In this document: in pieces, positions 1 through 12,300 of the stretch
Layout of the letters: each line of letters opens with the position of its first letter
Numbering within the stretch: the first letter of the stretch is position 1
Source: Phoronis australis
Lineage: Eukaryota > Phoronida > Phoronidae
Length of the DNA: 55,179 bases
Reading direction: 5' to 3'
NCBI GenBank assembly: GCA_002633005.1
Contig: NMRA01000728.1
Location: forward strand, 3,385 to 58,563
Notes under the pieces: generated by a model
Database searches by the model: none
What the model was told of the DNA's origin: nothing
What the model saw: only the letters and a program-made list of their open reading frames with translations
Position numbers and translations under genes: made by a program

Positions 1-304
1 AGCTGGGACGAAGGTGAAGATTTCTTTTATTATGATCCATTTTCGGGAAAAGTTCATTTTATTATGGGGATTCTTTGGAGTAATTTTTAGAAAGGTGAGG
101 TCCCGAGGTACCTGGTATAGTGCCTTTGTGGCCGTTTCAGAATTCTTTGATGAAACACAGGCGGTAGTCCAGTTTCTGGTTTCTGGGGAAATGATACAGA
201 GTGTGTCCCAATAATATACACACTTCAAATCTCGGGTTCAAATTCAGTTCGCATAGTTACACCTTATTTTTAACGTGGGTGTGCCTGTCATGACGTCCTC
301 TGTG
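1..304. other. No supported gene; weak signal-peptide-like exon candidate
   Basis: An ATG at 32 opens a short hydrophobic reading frame that meets a good donor context (AGAAAG followed by gtgagg at 95). It would leave the splice in phase 0, whereas the Ig exon at 3000 needs a phase-1 donor, so I do not join the two. No acceptor or promoter is seen before it. Otherwise nothing is recognised. Confidence 0.2.
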
Positions 305-548
305 CATGCGCGCACCTTGGGGGGCTTGGAGCTCGGGGGGCTCGATGGCAATGTGGGCAAAATGTTCATCCTCAGAGAAATAAAATATTCGGGAAAAACG
401 AGACAAAAGTCCACTAAAAAGGCAGGATACGGCGTATGCACAATTCATAGCCATGAACGAACCCCGTATTCGTTTTTTTTTTTCTTTAGTAAAAGGTCCA
501 CATCCTCAAAAATTCGAGCCCCCCCCTTAATTTTAGGTTGGATGCGCG
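305..548 (+). mobile_element. hAT-like MITE, family A copy 1
   Basis: This copy starts with CATGCGCGCACC and ends with GGTTGGATGCGCG. The interior carries the family signatures: G-rich start, 'gtgggcaaaa', 'gagacaaaagtccact', a T-run followed by 'tagtaaaaggtccacat', and 'cgagccccccc'. The same order is found near 20.7, 30.1, 30.5 and 35.4 kb. It is non-coding and non-autonomous. Its right terminus is mutated and I see no clear target-site duplication here. Assignment to hAT rests on the 30094 copy. Confidence 0.6.
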
Positions 549-699
549 AATCTCCTGTGTGTAGTATGCACGGGAAATGCAAGCAAACGATGCAGTTTTT
601 AAGAACAAATATCCATTGCGGAATACTGGAATCCAAAAACATCAAGGAAGTTCAAAGACAACCATTCCAAGTTGATGACCAATAAGTTTGATTTTATTT

Positions 700-1425
700 A
701 TTTAAGTACCTAAACTTCGTTTTTCATCTACGGTTTGTAAACTTAAAACCAGTAATCTAGTTCCTAAGCCAATAAACAATTTATTGTCATTTGAATTGTG
801 AGAACATTTTAGGACACATTGTTGAGTTGTCCGAAATTCATCAATTTCCTTAAGACTTATTTCGCATACATGTAGACAGAAATTATTTAGTGTATTTTCA
901 TATTTGGGGATCTGATGATTGGTCGAATTTTCCCGATGTTGGCCTGCAATTAAGTGCATTGAAGTATTGTCATTTCTTACAAGATTAGGTTTTAATTGTC
1001 AAAAATCATCTGTCAATCAGTCCACATTTCGTAGATAAATAAACATGTAAATCAGAAACCAACAATCAAATCCATGACCAATGCGTTTACCTAAATTTTA
1101 TCCCCTGTTAGTGACTTTAAACAACAAATCTTGTACCGAAGTCAAAAAGCAAGGCATTTGTTGTCATTTGAATTTTGAGTCTAATTTTTTTGGAAAGTGT
1201 CCAAATTTTATCAATGTTTTTGAGAGTATTTTAGATAGGCAAAAAGCGTCCAAGTGCACTTTATTATTTTGGGATCAGATTATAGTTTTTTCCATATTCA
1301 GGCTTCAACTTATTATAATTCCCTGAATAGTAATCATTTCTTAAATGATTAGCTTCTAATTGCCAAAATCACCTATTAGCCTGTCGGTTTTCGTAGATAC
1401 ATAAACATGTATATCAGAAATCAAC
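700..1425 (+). repeat. Degenerate tandem duplication, about 365-bp unit x2
   Basis: Two diverged copies of one AT-rich unit lie head to tail, roughly 700-1065 and 1085-1425. Shared landmarks in the same order are 'ttgttgtcatttgaatt', 'gtcatttctta/atcatttctta', 'ttttaattg/cttctaattg', 'tcgtagata' and 'ataaacatgta'. No conserved reading frame runs through both. I see no transposon protein or terminal repeat. Confidence 0.55.
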
Positions 1426-2999
1426 GAATTTCTTTATCAAAACTGAATGTTATACGTTATTTCCGCATGCATGCTCCCAGACTTTTGACGGGTAACCGTT
1501 GGAATATGGGGATTGGGCATTCACAGTGAGGTGTACTTTTGCTCTTTCCGAGGTATCTATAACGATTCACGAATTTAACTTGACCTCAACAAAAACGCTG
1601 AAATATTTGTTTAATTTGTGTATTATTGCAAATTTTTGTGTACACTCGTTCGACATGTACACGGTCACCCCAATGGTAGCCTCGTCAGCAATGTTTTCCA
1701 CATGTGGGAATTCCTTATAAACAACTCATAGTAATCATCTTCAAAAGAGATACTATTCTTGTGATAATATGGGATACAGTAACATTACTTTATAACTAAC
1801 CATCGGAAATAGTCATTTTGTGTAATTAACAAACAACGGTCTTCACGTTGTTTAAAATTCCTGACTCCCTCACGATGGCGGTAAATCCTATTGTATTTTT
1901 TTCAAATTTTTTGGTTGTTTGGGTCGAATGTCTTGATACTGCTGTGCTGTACATCAATGTTCTGCGTTTTTTTTTTGATGACTTTCGAATCACAACTTTC
2001 CTCATGAATAATTGGCAGTGTCGGATTTACAAGCAAAGAGGGATAAAGGGACATTTCTCGGAACTGCTCCACCGAGAGAGGGTCTCATCTCAAATGGGAC
2101 TCCTTAATAATGAAAACCTAAATATCAGACGACGGTGCAGGAAGTGACCTTCTTCAACATGAAAGTTGGTTGCACGATTTCCCAAAAAACAGGAAAATAG
2201 AATCGAATCCAACATTGGGTCCTTTCTCCGTGAGGTTACCCTTAAGAATTTGTCAATATAAATATAAAAACTGTGGTCACTTGAATGACATCAATGGCCC
2301 ATCTATGTGAAAATATCTATATTATCAAAAATCAAGAGATGCGCAGCAATTGATGATATCTATCAGGTCATCAATTTTTCTGAAGTGATGTACAATTCGA
2401 GAAAAAAGCTAAAATCGTCTCCGTTATCCTTTGCCAGAGAGGGGCCTCTGGAAAAATATGGTTTTGCAGTCGCAAAATTGACTTATTAAATTTAAAAATC
2501 CAATAAATTAATACGCTCAGCAAAAGCTTCGCTTTACAAATTTTCTCGATTTTTCGAAATGTGTGTATGAATGATTATGTGCACGTTTCCAAGTGCGTTT
2601 AGACGACCTGTGCTGTGAAAGCGGAGACCCCAACAACAATGTCATGGCCAGGGTCATCAAAAGGTAAACCATGCACTGATACAGAGTTGTAAAATGTCCT
2701 CTTGAGTTTTCTCTTACCCGCATTTAGCAGTCTTTCTTTTCTCGACTGTCCCCGCCCCACGCGGTTGCCACGGTTTAACCCTGACGCCTAAATTTTTTTG
2801 CTAATACTCCCCCCCGTCCCTCCCACTTCCTACGGCCATGGCATATAAATATGGAAAATATCCCTCTGCATCAAATCCATTCGAGAGTACGGAACACTCT
2901 CCCCTAACTACCCTAGAGCCATCTAGCGACGGGCTGTACTTCATCAATTCAGTGCCATGCTTGACGACTTTCAAGACTTTTGTTCTGCCTTTGTTGTAG
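1426..2999. other. Region upstream of the Ig exon; no supported gene
   Basis: No exon could be recognised. A TATAAATA sequence at about 2845 and an ATG at 2957 lie just before the Ig exon, and the ATG is in the Ig frame. However, the bases 2981-2999 form a strong polypyrimidine tract ending in TAG, so I prefer a splice acceptor at 2999/3000. Under the ATG reading the protein would start without a signal peptide. A minus-strand frame at 2517-2723 has a hydrophobic start, but nothing else supports it. Confidence 0.4.
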
Positions 3000-3364
3000 A
3001 GCCGTTCCAATGGAAGGATGGAGAGCCGGATCAAAACCACACCGTCACCGCCGAAACAGATGCTAAGGCCTACACGTTCAGCTGCCCATACATTTCCGAC
3101 TCACAGGAGGTAATCACTACATCCTGGTACTTCAACGTGCCTGAAGGCGAGATACCCACGGAGAAGCAGAGTGTCTCCACCATGGTGGGCGTCACTAAGA
3201 GCGGACCCGGTGGATCTGTGCTCACCGTTGACAGACACCACCGGGCAAGAAGCCGCGTGATGTCTACAATGGATTCTACACCTGCGTGGTTGTACCCGAG
3301 AATAAAATCTATGCCGAGAATGAGTTGCGTGCTAGACAACAGCTGTACTTTAAAGAGGATGTAG
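3000..3364 (+). CDS. Ig-like exon, haplotype A (7-bp deletion, frameshifted)
   Basis: The exon starts after a pyrimidine-rich acceptor (ttgttgtag at 2991-2999) in phase 1 and ends before gtatgg at 3365. Ig hallmarks are the B-strand Cys in YTFSCPY, the C-strand Trp in TSWYF and, in the other allele, the F-strand GFYTC. An NHT glycosylation sequon lies near the start. Compared with the copy at 3717-4057 it lacks seven bases ('ttgagcc') right after the LTVD codons. The frame then changes and the second Ig cysteine is lost. Its length is 365 nt, against 372 for the intact exon. Either this allele is broken or the deletion is a sequence error. The bases before 3031 exist only in this copy. Confidence 0.75.
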
Positions 3365-6300
3365 GTATGGAAATGCGGTTGCCCAGTGTGGGAATGTGTG
3401 CAGGTGTGTTGTGTTGGCAAAATGTTGTTTTTGCTGCTTTAGTGTTTTTGCGCCGTTCCATTGTGCGAAATCAAACTGTCATTGCATCACTTCTTCTAGT
3501 AATATATACTGTGATTGTTTCTGCTACTACCCATGACACATGTCTTAGTAATCTTATCACGTTCATTTTGAGTATTTTGAAACTTGTATAAATGTGCCTT
3601 TCGTCAATGAAAAGGGTTTTGGTTAGGATCTTCATCTCAACTTGTTTGCTATTCGAATTAGATGTGATTTCGAGACTATTATAGGACTGACGCTTCCGTT
3701 AATACTTGAGGACAANTCAAAACCACACCGTCACCGCCGAAACAGATGCTAAGGTCTACACGTTCAGCTGCCCATACATTTCCGACTCACAGGAGGTAAT
3801 CACTACATCCTGGTACTTCAACGTGCCTGAAGGCGAGATACCCACGGAGCAGCAGAGTGTCTCCACCATGGTGGGCGTCACTAAGAGCGGACCCGGTGGA
3901 TCTGTGCTCACCGTCGACTTGAGCCAGACGCCACCGGGCCAGAAGCCGCGTGATGTCTTCAATGGATTCTACACCTGCGTGGTTGTACCCGAGAATAAAA
4001 TCTATGCCGAGAATGAGTTGCGTGCTAGACAACAGCTGTACTTTAAAGAGGATGTAGGTATGGAAATGCGATTGCCCAGTGTGGGAATGTGTGCAGGTGT
4101 GTTGTGTTGGCAAAATGTTGTTTTCGCTGCTTTAGTGTTTTTGCGCCGTTCCATTGTGCGAAATCAAACTGTCATTGAATCACTTCTTCTAGTTTTTTTA
4201 CTGTGATTGTTTCTGCTACTGCCCATGACACATGTCTTAGTAATCTTATCACGTTCATTTTGAGTATTTTGAAACTTGTATAAATGTGCCTTTCGTCAAT
4301 GAAAAGGGTTTTGCTTTGGAAGAGTCTGGTTAGGATCTTCATCTGAACTTGTTTGCTATTCGAATTAGATGTGATTTCGAGACTATTATAGGACTGACGC
4401 TTCCGTTAATACTTGAGGACAAGCTCAAGAAGTTGTCTAATTGTGGATGGGTCATTTTATACGCCAAGAATAGTCTCCAGCAACAAAAAATTGTCAGTTC
4501 TTTGCAAGCCCGGAAACCATTTTTCGTCTGACTAAGGCACCTGATGATGAACTCAGCTTTAATGAATTGTAAGCGTTCTGAGTCAAGAGTTTGTTTCTGT
4601 GACAGATCGCCTGTTTTCAGCAAATCGGCATTGGCGGTCTTGTGTTTACTTTTGTCTACACCAGCCTGTGCAAGTTGTCGCGGGTGTTCTTGCCAGAGGA
4701 GTTCCGATTTTTTTATTTTCATTTCACCATCTTTGCATGCATAGCAGATAAAAGCCAGGGGAAATTAGTACATTTGAGCTACGATAGTCGGGAATTGATT
4801 TTTTAATCACGGTACCACCAAAATCATCGGGTTCTGTTTTTGCGTGATTCATTGTCTGGCCTTTCCTCTTGGTAAAATCCTCTTATATCTTTAAGGTTAT
4901 CTCAAACCTTATTCACAAAAATGGTCATTTTTACAATATTTCACATGTGTCTAGAAAAATAACTTATCTTCATTCTCGGTGTAATTCAAATTCAAAATAT
5001 ATACTGCGCAGTGAGAAAAAAATTAACAGAGCCACCTTGGAACCGCACAACCGCGTGGATATTTGCTTACTACTTATCCGAGGTCAGAGGTTAAAGGGCT
5101 TTCAATCAAGTTGAATCTCCCGCCAAGTACAGAACAGATTCGTATACCCTCAGTCCTTTCATTCTTAAAATCGCCATAGCATTGAGTCAACGAGTTATAC
5201 TTATGGTAGAATGGTGCAGAGTAAAACAAAGACAAAACTTTTGTTCTTAAGGGAGATGTGTGTCTACATGCATACGACCGTTGGCGTTGAGAACGGTCGC
5301 ATCAGGCCTCGGTGATCATAAACACAGCAAAGTTTGAAAAGAGATAAATCCTCAATTTCTGTAAAACTCTCATTGAGTTATGTCACGAACTTAGTATTCA
5401 TCTTGTCAATGGTTGTTTCCCCCTTGACTCTAAGGGTGAGTTTACCTGTCTGCCTGGAGGTGGACGTAGTTTAGTGGATTATGTATTACTAGCCGTGGCT
5501 AGTGGGAAATGTCGAGGGGAAATAGCTACACCTAAGAGTGAACATTAGTGTTCATCGCAAGAGACAGGAATACTTGTATTTTTTGAAGAGACTGTGCTCA
5601 AAGCTTCAAGCAGAATTTTTGTCACTGTCAGATTTTAGAAGGCAAGGTTTACGGGTGCGGGATGCTTTCCCCAGGCAGTACAAATTTCTTTCCAGAACAT
5701 TTGACCCTGCAGTAACACAACTTAAGTATGGTAATCAAATCTTTAAAGTAAAAACTAAGAGTGCATTTCAAATACTGTATAGTACACAAAGCATGTAGAT
5801 GTATTGACCCAAGTCGCATCATAATTGTACATAACGAGGTAGAGAGCCAGCTAGCTGTATGATGACTATTACGTCAACATACAGAAACTAGTGAGGTACA
5901 TGTAGCCGCGTGTAGAGATTCACACAACCCGGGTGGTCAGCTCCTCACCTCGTCGTGAAACTTACTAACAACCTGCAGGGGTGCATGCAGAATCTGGGAA
6001 TGAACCGACATTTACCTTGCCCATTACAGTCGTTTATAGAAGTAAAAAATCTAATAAATGTTATTTTTTGTAATTCTCCACCTTTTTTAATAAAGGAAAT
6101 CTGTGGTCGTTTTGAAAACATTTCCTAAAATTTTTCGATATCTCTCGAGAGTTTGTTCTGAAATTGAGTTTTCTGGTATTACTATAGTAAAAACTTATAA
6201 CGAAATGAAACCATTAATTTTGGCGGCGACAGTCCCGATGAATTATATAAGGGACAGAAGCCGGAGGGAGTGAAAATAAGCCGACAGAATGACGTCACCC

Positions 6301-9300
6301 ATGCCGTTGAGCTGACGGACTGGCGTCACCAAGGCCACTACGAAACTGGCCACCCTCCCTCCGCGTCTGCGAAAAAACGGCCCGCGAGAAAAAAAATAGA
6401 ACACCTCGAATCCAAACAGCGGGCCGGTGCAATATCTGGGACCAAGGCGGCTCCGAAACGGGTGCAACGAAGGTCTGTAGTGGAGCGGGGGAGACGGAGT
6501 TTGTGCAAACGATGCATTTTATATAATAGATTATCTACACAACTATTTGATTTAGTAGAGGATTTTATGTGGATGCATGGAACGAATCTGATCATCAACC
6601 AGTTATTTGTAAGTTTAGGTGTTGTACAGTATGTCAGAGATCAAGCCTCCTATGGTTCCATTGTTACACCAGCATAGCTGGATTCAGTGGGAGAGCTAAA
6701 TGCACAGGCATTCTCTCGTGTTTTTTCAATTGGTGCTGAGAATTGTACTACGGCCGTGGATAGCTCTGTGGCTAGCGGCAATCAAGATAATGCGGTCAGA
6801 TCCATAACAGATTTGCTGTGGCAGTCGGCCGTATCTACCATGAAAACTCGTACATCTGCGAATAGTCAGACTAAAGTAAATCGAATTTCTGGGAAAAAGC
6901 AGCCACCCTGGTGGGATGATGACTTGGCTTCGGCCAAACGAGCAAAAATATGGTCTTTAAAACTGTCTCGTAAAATCGCTTCTGTCGTTTACCTTAACAT
7001 GTATAAAGTAAAAAAGAAAGCTTTCCGTGATCTGTTTAAACAGAAAGAGAAAGCATTTGAAGCCCGACTTATTGAAGCCAGTAAACGTTCCAAAAATAAA
7101 CCTAAGGAGTTCCGGTAAATAATCAAATCCAAATATTTGGACATCCCGTATGTCTTCTACAATTAGTCCGCAGAAATGGCACGACTATTTCAAGGATTTA
7201 TCGAATCAAAACTGCAATATTGACGAGTCCTTGAGTCAATTTGCCACGCAGGAAATGATTGAATATGATAGTTCCTGTGAAAAGTGTAACAACAATTCCC
7301 ATCTGATCTTAATACTGATTTCTTGCCCTCCAAAATATATGAGGCCATTGAACAATTGCCTAATGGCAAGGCTGGGGGTTACGATGGCGTGATTTTTGAA
7401 ATGCTGAAGTGCACAACAAAGGTAACGATAGTGCCAGTCTTGCACAAGTTATTTAATGCAATTTTCGATTCTGGGTATTATCCCCAGACATGGTGTGACA
7501 CAGTGCTTACTCCAGTACATAAACAAGGCAATATCAATGACGAAAATAACTATAGAGGTATCTCCCTGTTGTCTGCCTTGGGAAAACTTTTTACCAAACT
7601 AAAATAATCGTCTTTATTACTGGGCTGAAAATAATGATAAACTTTATGAGCCTCAAGCTGGGTTTAGAAAAGGCTACTCTACGATTGACCAAATGTTTAC
7701 ACTTCAAGCTATGTGCCACAAGTATTTGAGTCGACAGGGTGGTAGATTTTACTGTGTCTTTGTTGATTTCTCGAAGCATTCGATCGAATCCCACATATTT
7801 TACTCTTCCATAGTAAAATTTTCAACATAATCCGCTTTATGTATGGTAAATTGCGCACTTGTGTGAAAACTCAAGATGGTCTTACAGAGTTCTTTGATTG
7901 TACTGTTGGTACTCGCCAGGGTTGCATGATCAGCCCATTATTATTTGTGTTGTATCTAAATGAATTTTTGGATCAACTGAGTGTGAAAAGTAATATTAAT
8001 AGCACATGTCTCAGCGAACAAGTGCCAAGAGTTAACTCCCTACTGTACGCAGACGACATGTTGTTGTGTTCTTCTACCGCTATCAACCTACAACGTAAAC
8101 TCAATTGTTTGGCTGAATTTTGCAAATCATGAACTTGAAGAAAACTAGAGTGGTCGTTTTCGGAATGGCGGTCCCCTTAGACGATATGAGAAATGGTTTT
8201 ACAATGGAACATTGTTGATGTTGTGTTTCATTACAAATACCTTGGACTACTTATTACTCCAAAAGTTTCGTGAACCAAAGCCATTAAAGCTTTATCTAGT
8301 CAAGCAAATAAAGCTGCCTCTCAATTTGTAAATTAAAGCGAAGATGTCGTGATCTGCCCCCGTCCCCTTTCACTTGTTTGATAAAATACTTTACCCCTCT
8401 CTGTGTTAAGGCGCTGAGATATGGGGCTTTAAGGAATATGAACAATTGGAAAATGTACATATCAAGTTTTGTAAACGCATTTTAGGAGTAGCCAGTTGTT
8501 GTTCAAACTCGGCAATTATGGGAGAATGTGGTCGATTCCCATTGTTCACTAAATATTTTGTTTCTTGTATAAAATACTGGATCGAATTACTGGGGATGCC
8601 TAGTAATCGTGGGGCAAAAGCTACATATCATATGCTTTTTCAGTCAGACCTGATCGGAAGATTTTCCTATAATTGGGCAAGTTTTGTAAGGAAACTCTGT
8701 CTTTGTACAGTTTTTCAGATGTATGGATTAATCAGGGTGTGGTAAACCAAGCGTATTTCTTGACAATTTTTTCTCAACTTGTCAACAACTGTTATTTGCA
8801 AGGTTTGCAAACTGATATCGAATCTAACGCAAAACTGGCATACTAGGTGAGATATAAAACAATGTATCGTCTTGAGAATTATCTAGAAATGGTCGGTAAA
8901 CCACGTGTTCAAATCATTCGTTACTATTCCCTACGAAAACAGGTTGTGTTCGGGATGTGTAGAGGATGAATACCACGTTGTGTTAGTTTGTAGTGCGTAC
9001 CAAGATCTTTGGATTAAGTACTTAAGTGATCGTTTTTGTCATTCTCCCACGACATCTAAATTTGAATCTCTCAAGCGTCACAATGTATTATCCAGTTTGA
9101 AACGTGGCACCAGTGTCTTGTACATGATATACGTGGGGCCTATGGTCATGTGTATATGTCTCAATAAATCATTTATAAATCCTCACCCTAATTCCTTCAT
9201 TCACTTAATAAATTGACATTTCAATGTTTCGATCTCCTGCTTTAACCACCGATTTGATTTTTGTTATCCATTTCTTACTTGGTTTTGCATCTGTCTCCCA

Positions 9301-12300
9301 GCAAGTGACGTGTACAGGCTATGTGTATAACAATGAACTGTGACCTATTTATACATTGTATAAAAGTAGGTCGAAAAGTCGCAAACAATAGTAAGAGTTA
9401 GCTGGGAACGGTACGATTTAATGATAATTAAGTTAATAACGCACGGCAAAATCAGTTGACATTGCGAGTGAATGTTGAAGTAGCGAACATATTTAAGTCT
9501 TGTGTAGGTTATGTGTACCGAAAGCAAGTTTTCACCGAATAATTAAGAGAAGACTTTGAGATTTTCATTTGTCCCAGTTTAATCAGCTTTTTCTCGGCTT
9601 CGGCAAATCGACTTTATTTGAGGTTAGGAATACGAGTTCTCGAAAACGGCTCGGTGGATTTCGTTGAAACTTTCTAAATTTAATATTTAGTCAACAGTCT
9701 CAAAAACGCTGTTAGGATTTTTGATATAAAGGCCTACTTTTGCCAAATAAAACAAAGACGAATACGACTTCCGTTTTTTATAAAGATACCTTACGTTTTG
9801 CGAGTTGATTTGTCATAGAAACCAATCAAAAAAACTAATCGAAAATTCCTAAAAAAGCTTTTGAGGTAACTGGTGAAGTTTTTATTTAAAAAAGTTTCAT
9901 TAAAATCGACCGAGGGGTTATTTTGCTGGGAATTTACCTTTCTTAAAAATAAAAAATGACTCAAAAAGGCTTTTCCGTAAAGATAATAATGGTACATTAA
10001 TACAAATAGTATTTTTATATTCCCTAATATTTTTTTCTTTCAGCAAATAGAAACTTTTACTAGTTGACAAAGCTTAGTTTTTTGATATACGAATTAGAAT
10101 ATAGGCAAATAAATAAGGTTGGAGATGACCTTAAAAAAACGAGCCATTTTTAGTATTCTGGTTGCTGGAAGTTATTACATGTAAACCTCGCTTGATTGGT
10201 CAGATAGTGGGAGACTTTCTGGAAGCAATGGGACTGATCACATGGGACTGATCACATGGGACGGGTGACTCATCGCTCCCTGGCTATGCCAGGAACTACT
10301 TGTCCGTGGCGTAATTAGCGTAGGAGAACATGATTTACTTTGTGAAAAGACCCTTTTACAGTATGTGATTAGACGTGATGTATTTGGAACTAAAGTAATT
10401 TTCCGTGTCCTCGAGAGGCCACTACTGTCTGTGATTCCACGTTGCTGTTTGAAAGTCTCCCATTGACATGATCCACAGTTGGTGATAGTTAGACCAGTGT
10501 AACCCAGCGACTGAAGGCTGATGCATGACTCCTGTGTGTTCATAGACGGTGCATCATTATAGCAGTAACTTTAGAGGTCACACGTTCGTTCTCATCACAA
10601 GTCATAATTTCATCACCACTTATGTTGTAACAGTTAGCCTGTCCGTTCATACAGCCTACCTCTGCCAATGACCATCTTAGCCCTCGCAATGGTTTTCAAA
10701 ATTGTTACTTTCCACTTCTGATTTTTCGCACCTACAGCGTTTTTCCTCTTCAAAACCAAGATTTGTTCACGTTGCATATGGAGTTCCATTTTGCATTTGG
10801 TACTGATAAGATAGTCATTTGCAACTGGTCCTTGACATATATACTCCCTCTTCTGTTCAGTAGAATCTATTTCAGTGTGAAACGGAGCTCGTTTCTATCC
10901 TACCTCTCCCTCATGCGTGCACACTCACGCTTTCATGGTCTGTGTTTTTGTCACACATGCCAGCTAGTCTCGCACGCTGCTGCAGCGGGTTCCATTAGGT
11001 TTGCTCGAACAGCCACTGCGTCGAACCATCGTTAGGTGACTGCTACTGTCTGCCCTTGTAGCCTTTAAACAATCTCTCTGTTGCAGTGACCACTACCGTT
11101 AATTCCACGACTACCGAACTGGTGGTCAGTAGCACCGTAGTCAATTTCACGACAGGTTAGTCAATATTCGCATGGAGACTCTCGATGCTGGACGGAAAAC
11201 TTTCCGACGCATGGACTAGCCGTCGTTTTTGTTTTTCATTTGTCTTCCGCTGTTTTTTGGATTTGCGCACGTGCTCACATATGCAAACATCACGCTTTTA
11301 AGAGTGTTTTCTGAAACCAAATTGTGCGGGGAGCTGGCTGGTCGATGAAGTAATGACGGTCACCCTCGTACGTTTTTCTGCACTGCTTTTGTGGCAAGTT
11401 TCATTCATTTTGCCTGGCACCCAGCTTTGCTTACCGCTCTGTTTGTAGAGCTATCAGGCGGCCTCCCTGTATTATTGAGGGATTCCACAATATTTGTACC
11501 ATTCTGTTACTCGCATATTTTTCAAAAGAGTTGCAAAATTCACTGAACTATGCTAAGCCTCATCCAAGGTATGCAAAATGTTGCTAAGGAAATCAGTAGA
11601 AGGTTAATTGCAAATTTAAAAAAATCGTGACGAAGATTTCTTGTTGAAATTTATTGAATTGTTTGATGAGAAGTAACTGCCGTGGAGACACCTTGTCTGT
11701 AGTGTCAGTTTTTGCAGTTTCGTCCCTATTGATGTGCTAACACCATTGCTGACCCGACCTCTTGTTATAGTCTTCTGTGCCGAGATTCCATTGTATTTCT
11801 GTGCGTAGGAGGTGAACAGCACATGTTCTCCTAGTAGTTCTAAAGCTTGGAAATGATTTGACGTAACGCTTCGATGAGATGACTACGCAAGTTTTACATG
11901 GATTGTTACTTAGATGCTACATTATATTTTATAACATGTATCCTGCTTGTACAGAGGTGGTGAAATATGAAAGTAACAGCATGACTTACTCGTGACGTAG
12001 TAATTTTACGTTCTTGTTTAAAAATTTTCTTGGCATGTTGTTGTTAGTGGTTTCGCTCTATTTCTGAATTTAACATCGAAAAGTTGTGTATCTAAAATGT
12101 AAACGATGCCAATCACACTTAAATTTCAAATTGGCTGCATTTTAGTTGTACTTATTTTTTACATTAATTTTTTCCTTAGTACCCAAGATAGCGCACAAGT
12201 GGACTTTCATTTTGTCTAATTTCTCATCAAAGATAATTGACTGAAAACGACTTGACTTCATAATTAGTACTGAACAGCGATCATTAAGGCAAAACTTTCT

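Noticed and set aside
2517-2723. Minus-strand frame with a signal-peptide-like start and several basic pairs, like a small peptide precursor.
   Set aside because: No promoter, splice or homology support; AT-rich DNA yields such frames by chance.
3070-4113. Minus-strand frames of about 108-116 codons.
   Set aside because: They are antisense shadows of the Ig exon and its flank and are carried by both haplotype copies.
3031-4422. Two adjacent Ig exons, that is, a real exon duplication.
   Set aside because: The repeat starts exactly at the n and includes downstream intron sequence. Four other n's show the same layout, so unmerged alleles are the simpler reading.
4339-4722. 127-codon minus-strand frame in intron 1.
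   Set aside because: No recognisable domain; part of it lies in the haplotype overlap, and nothing supports transcription.
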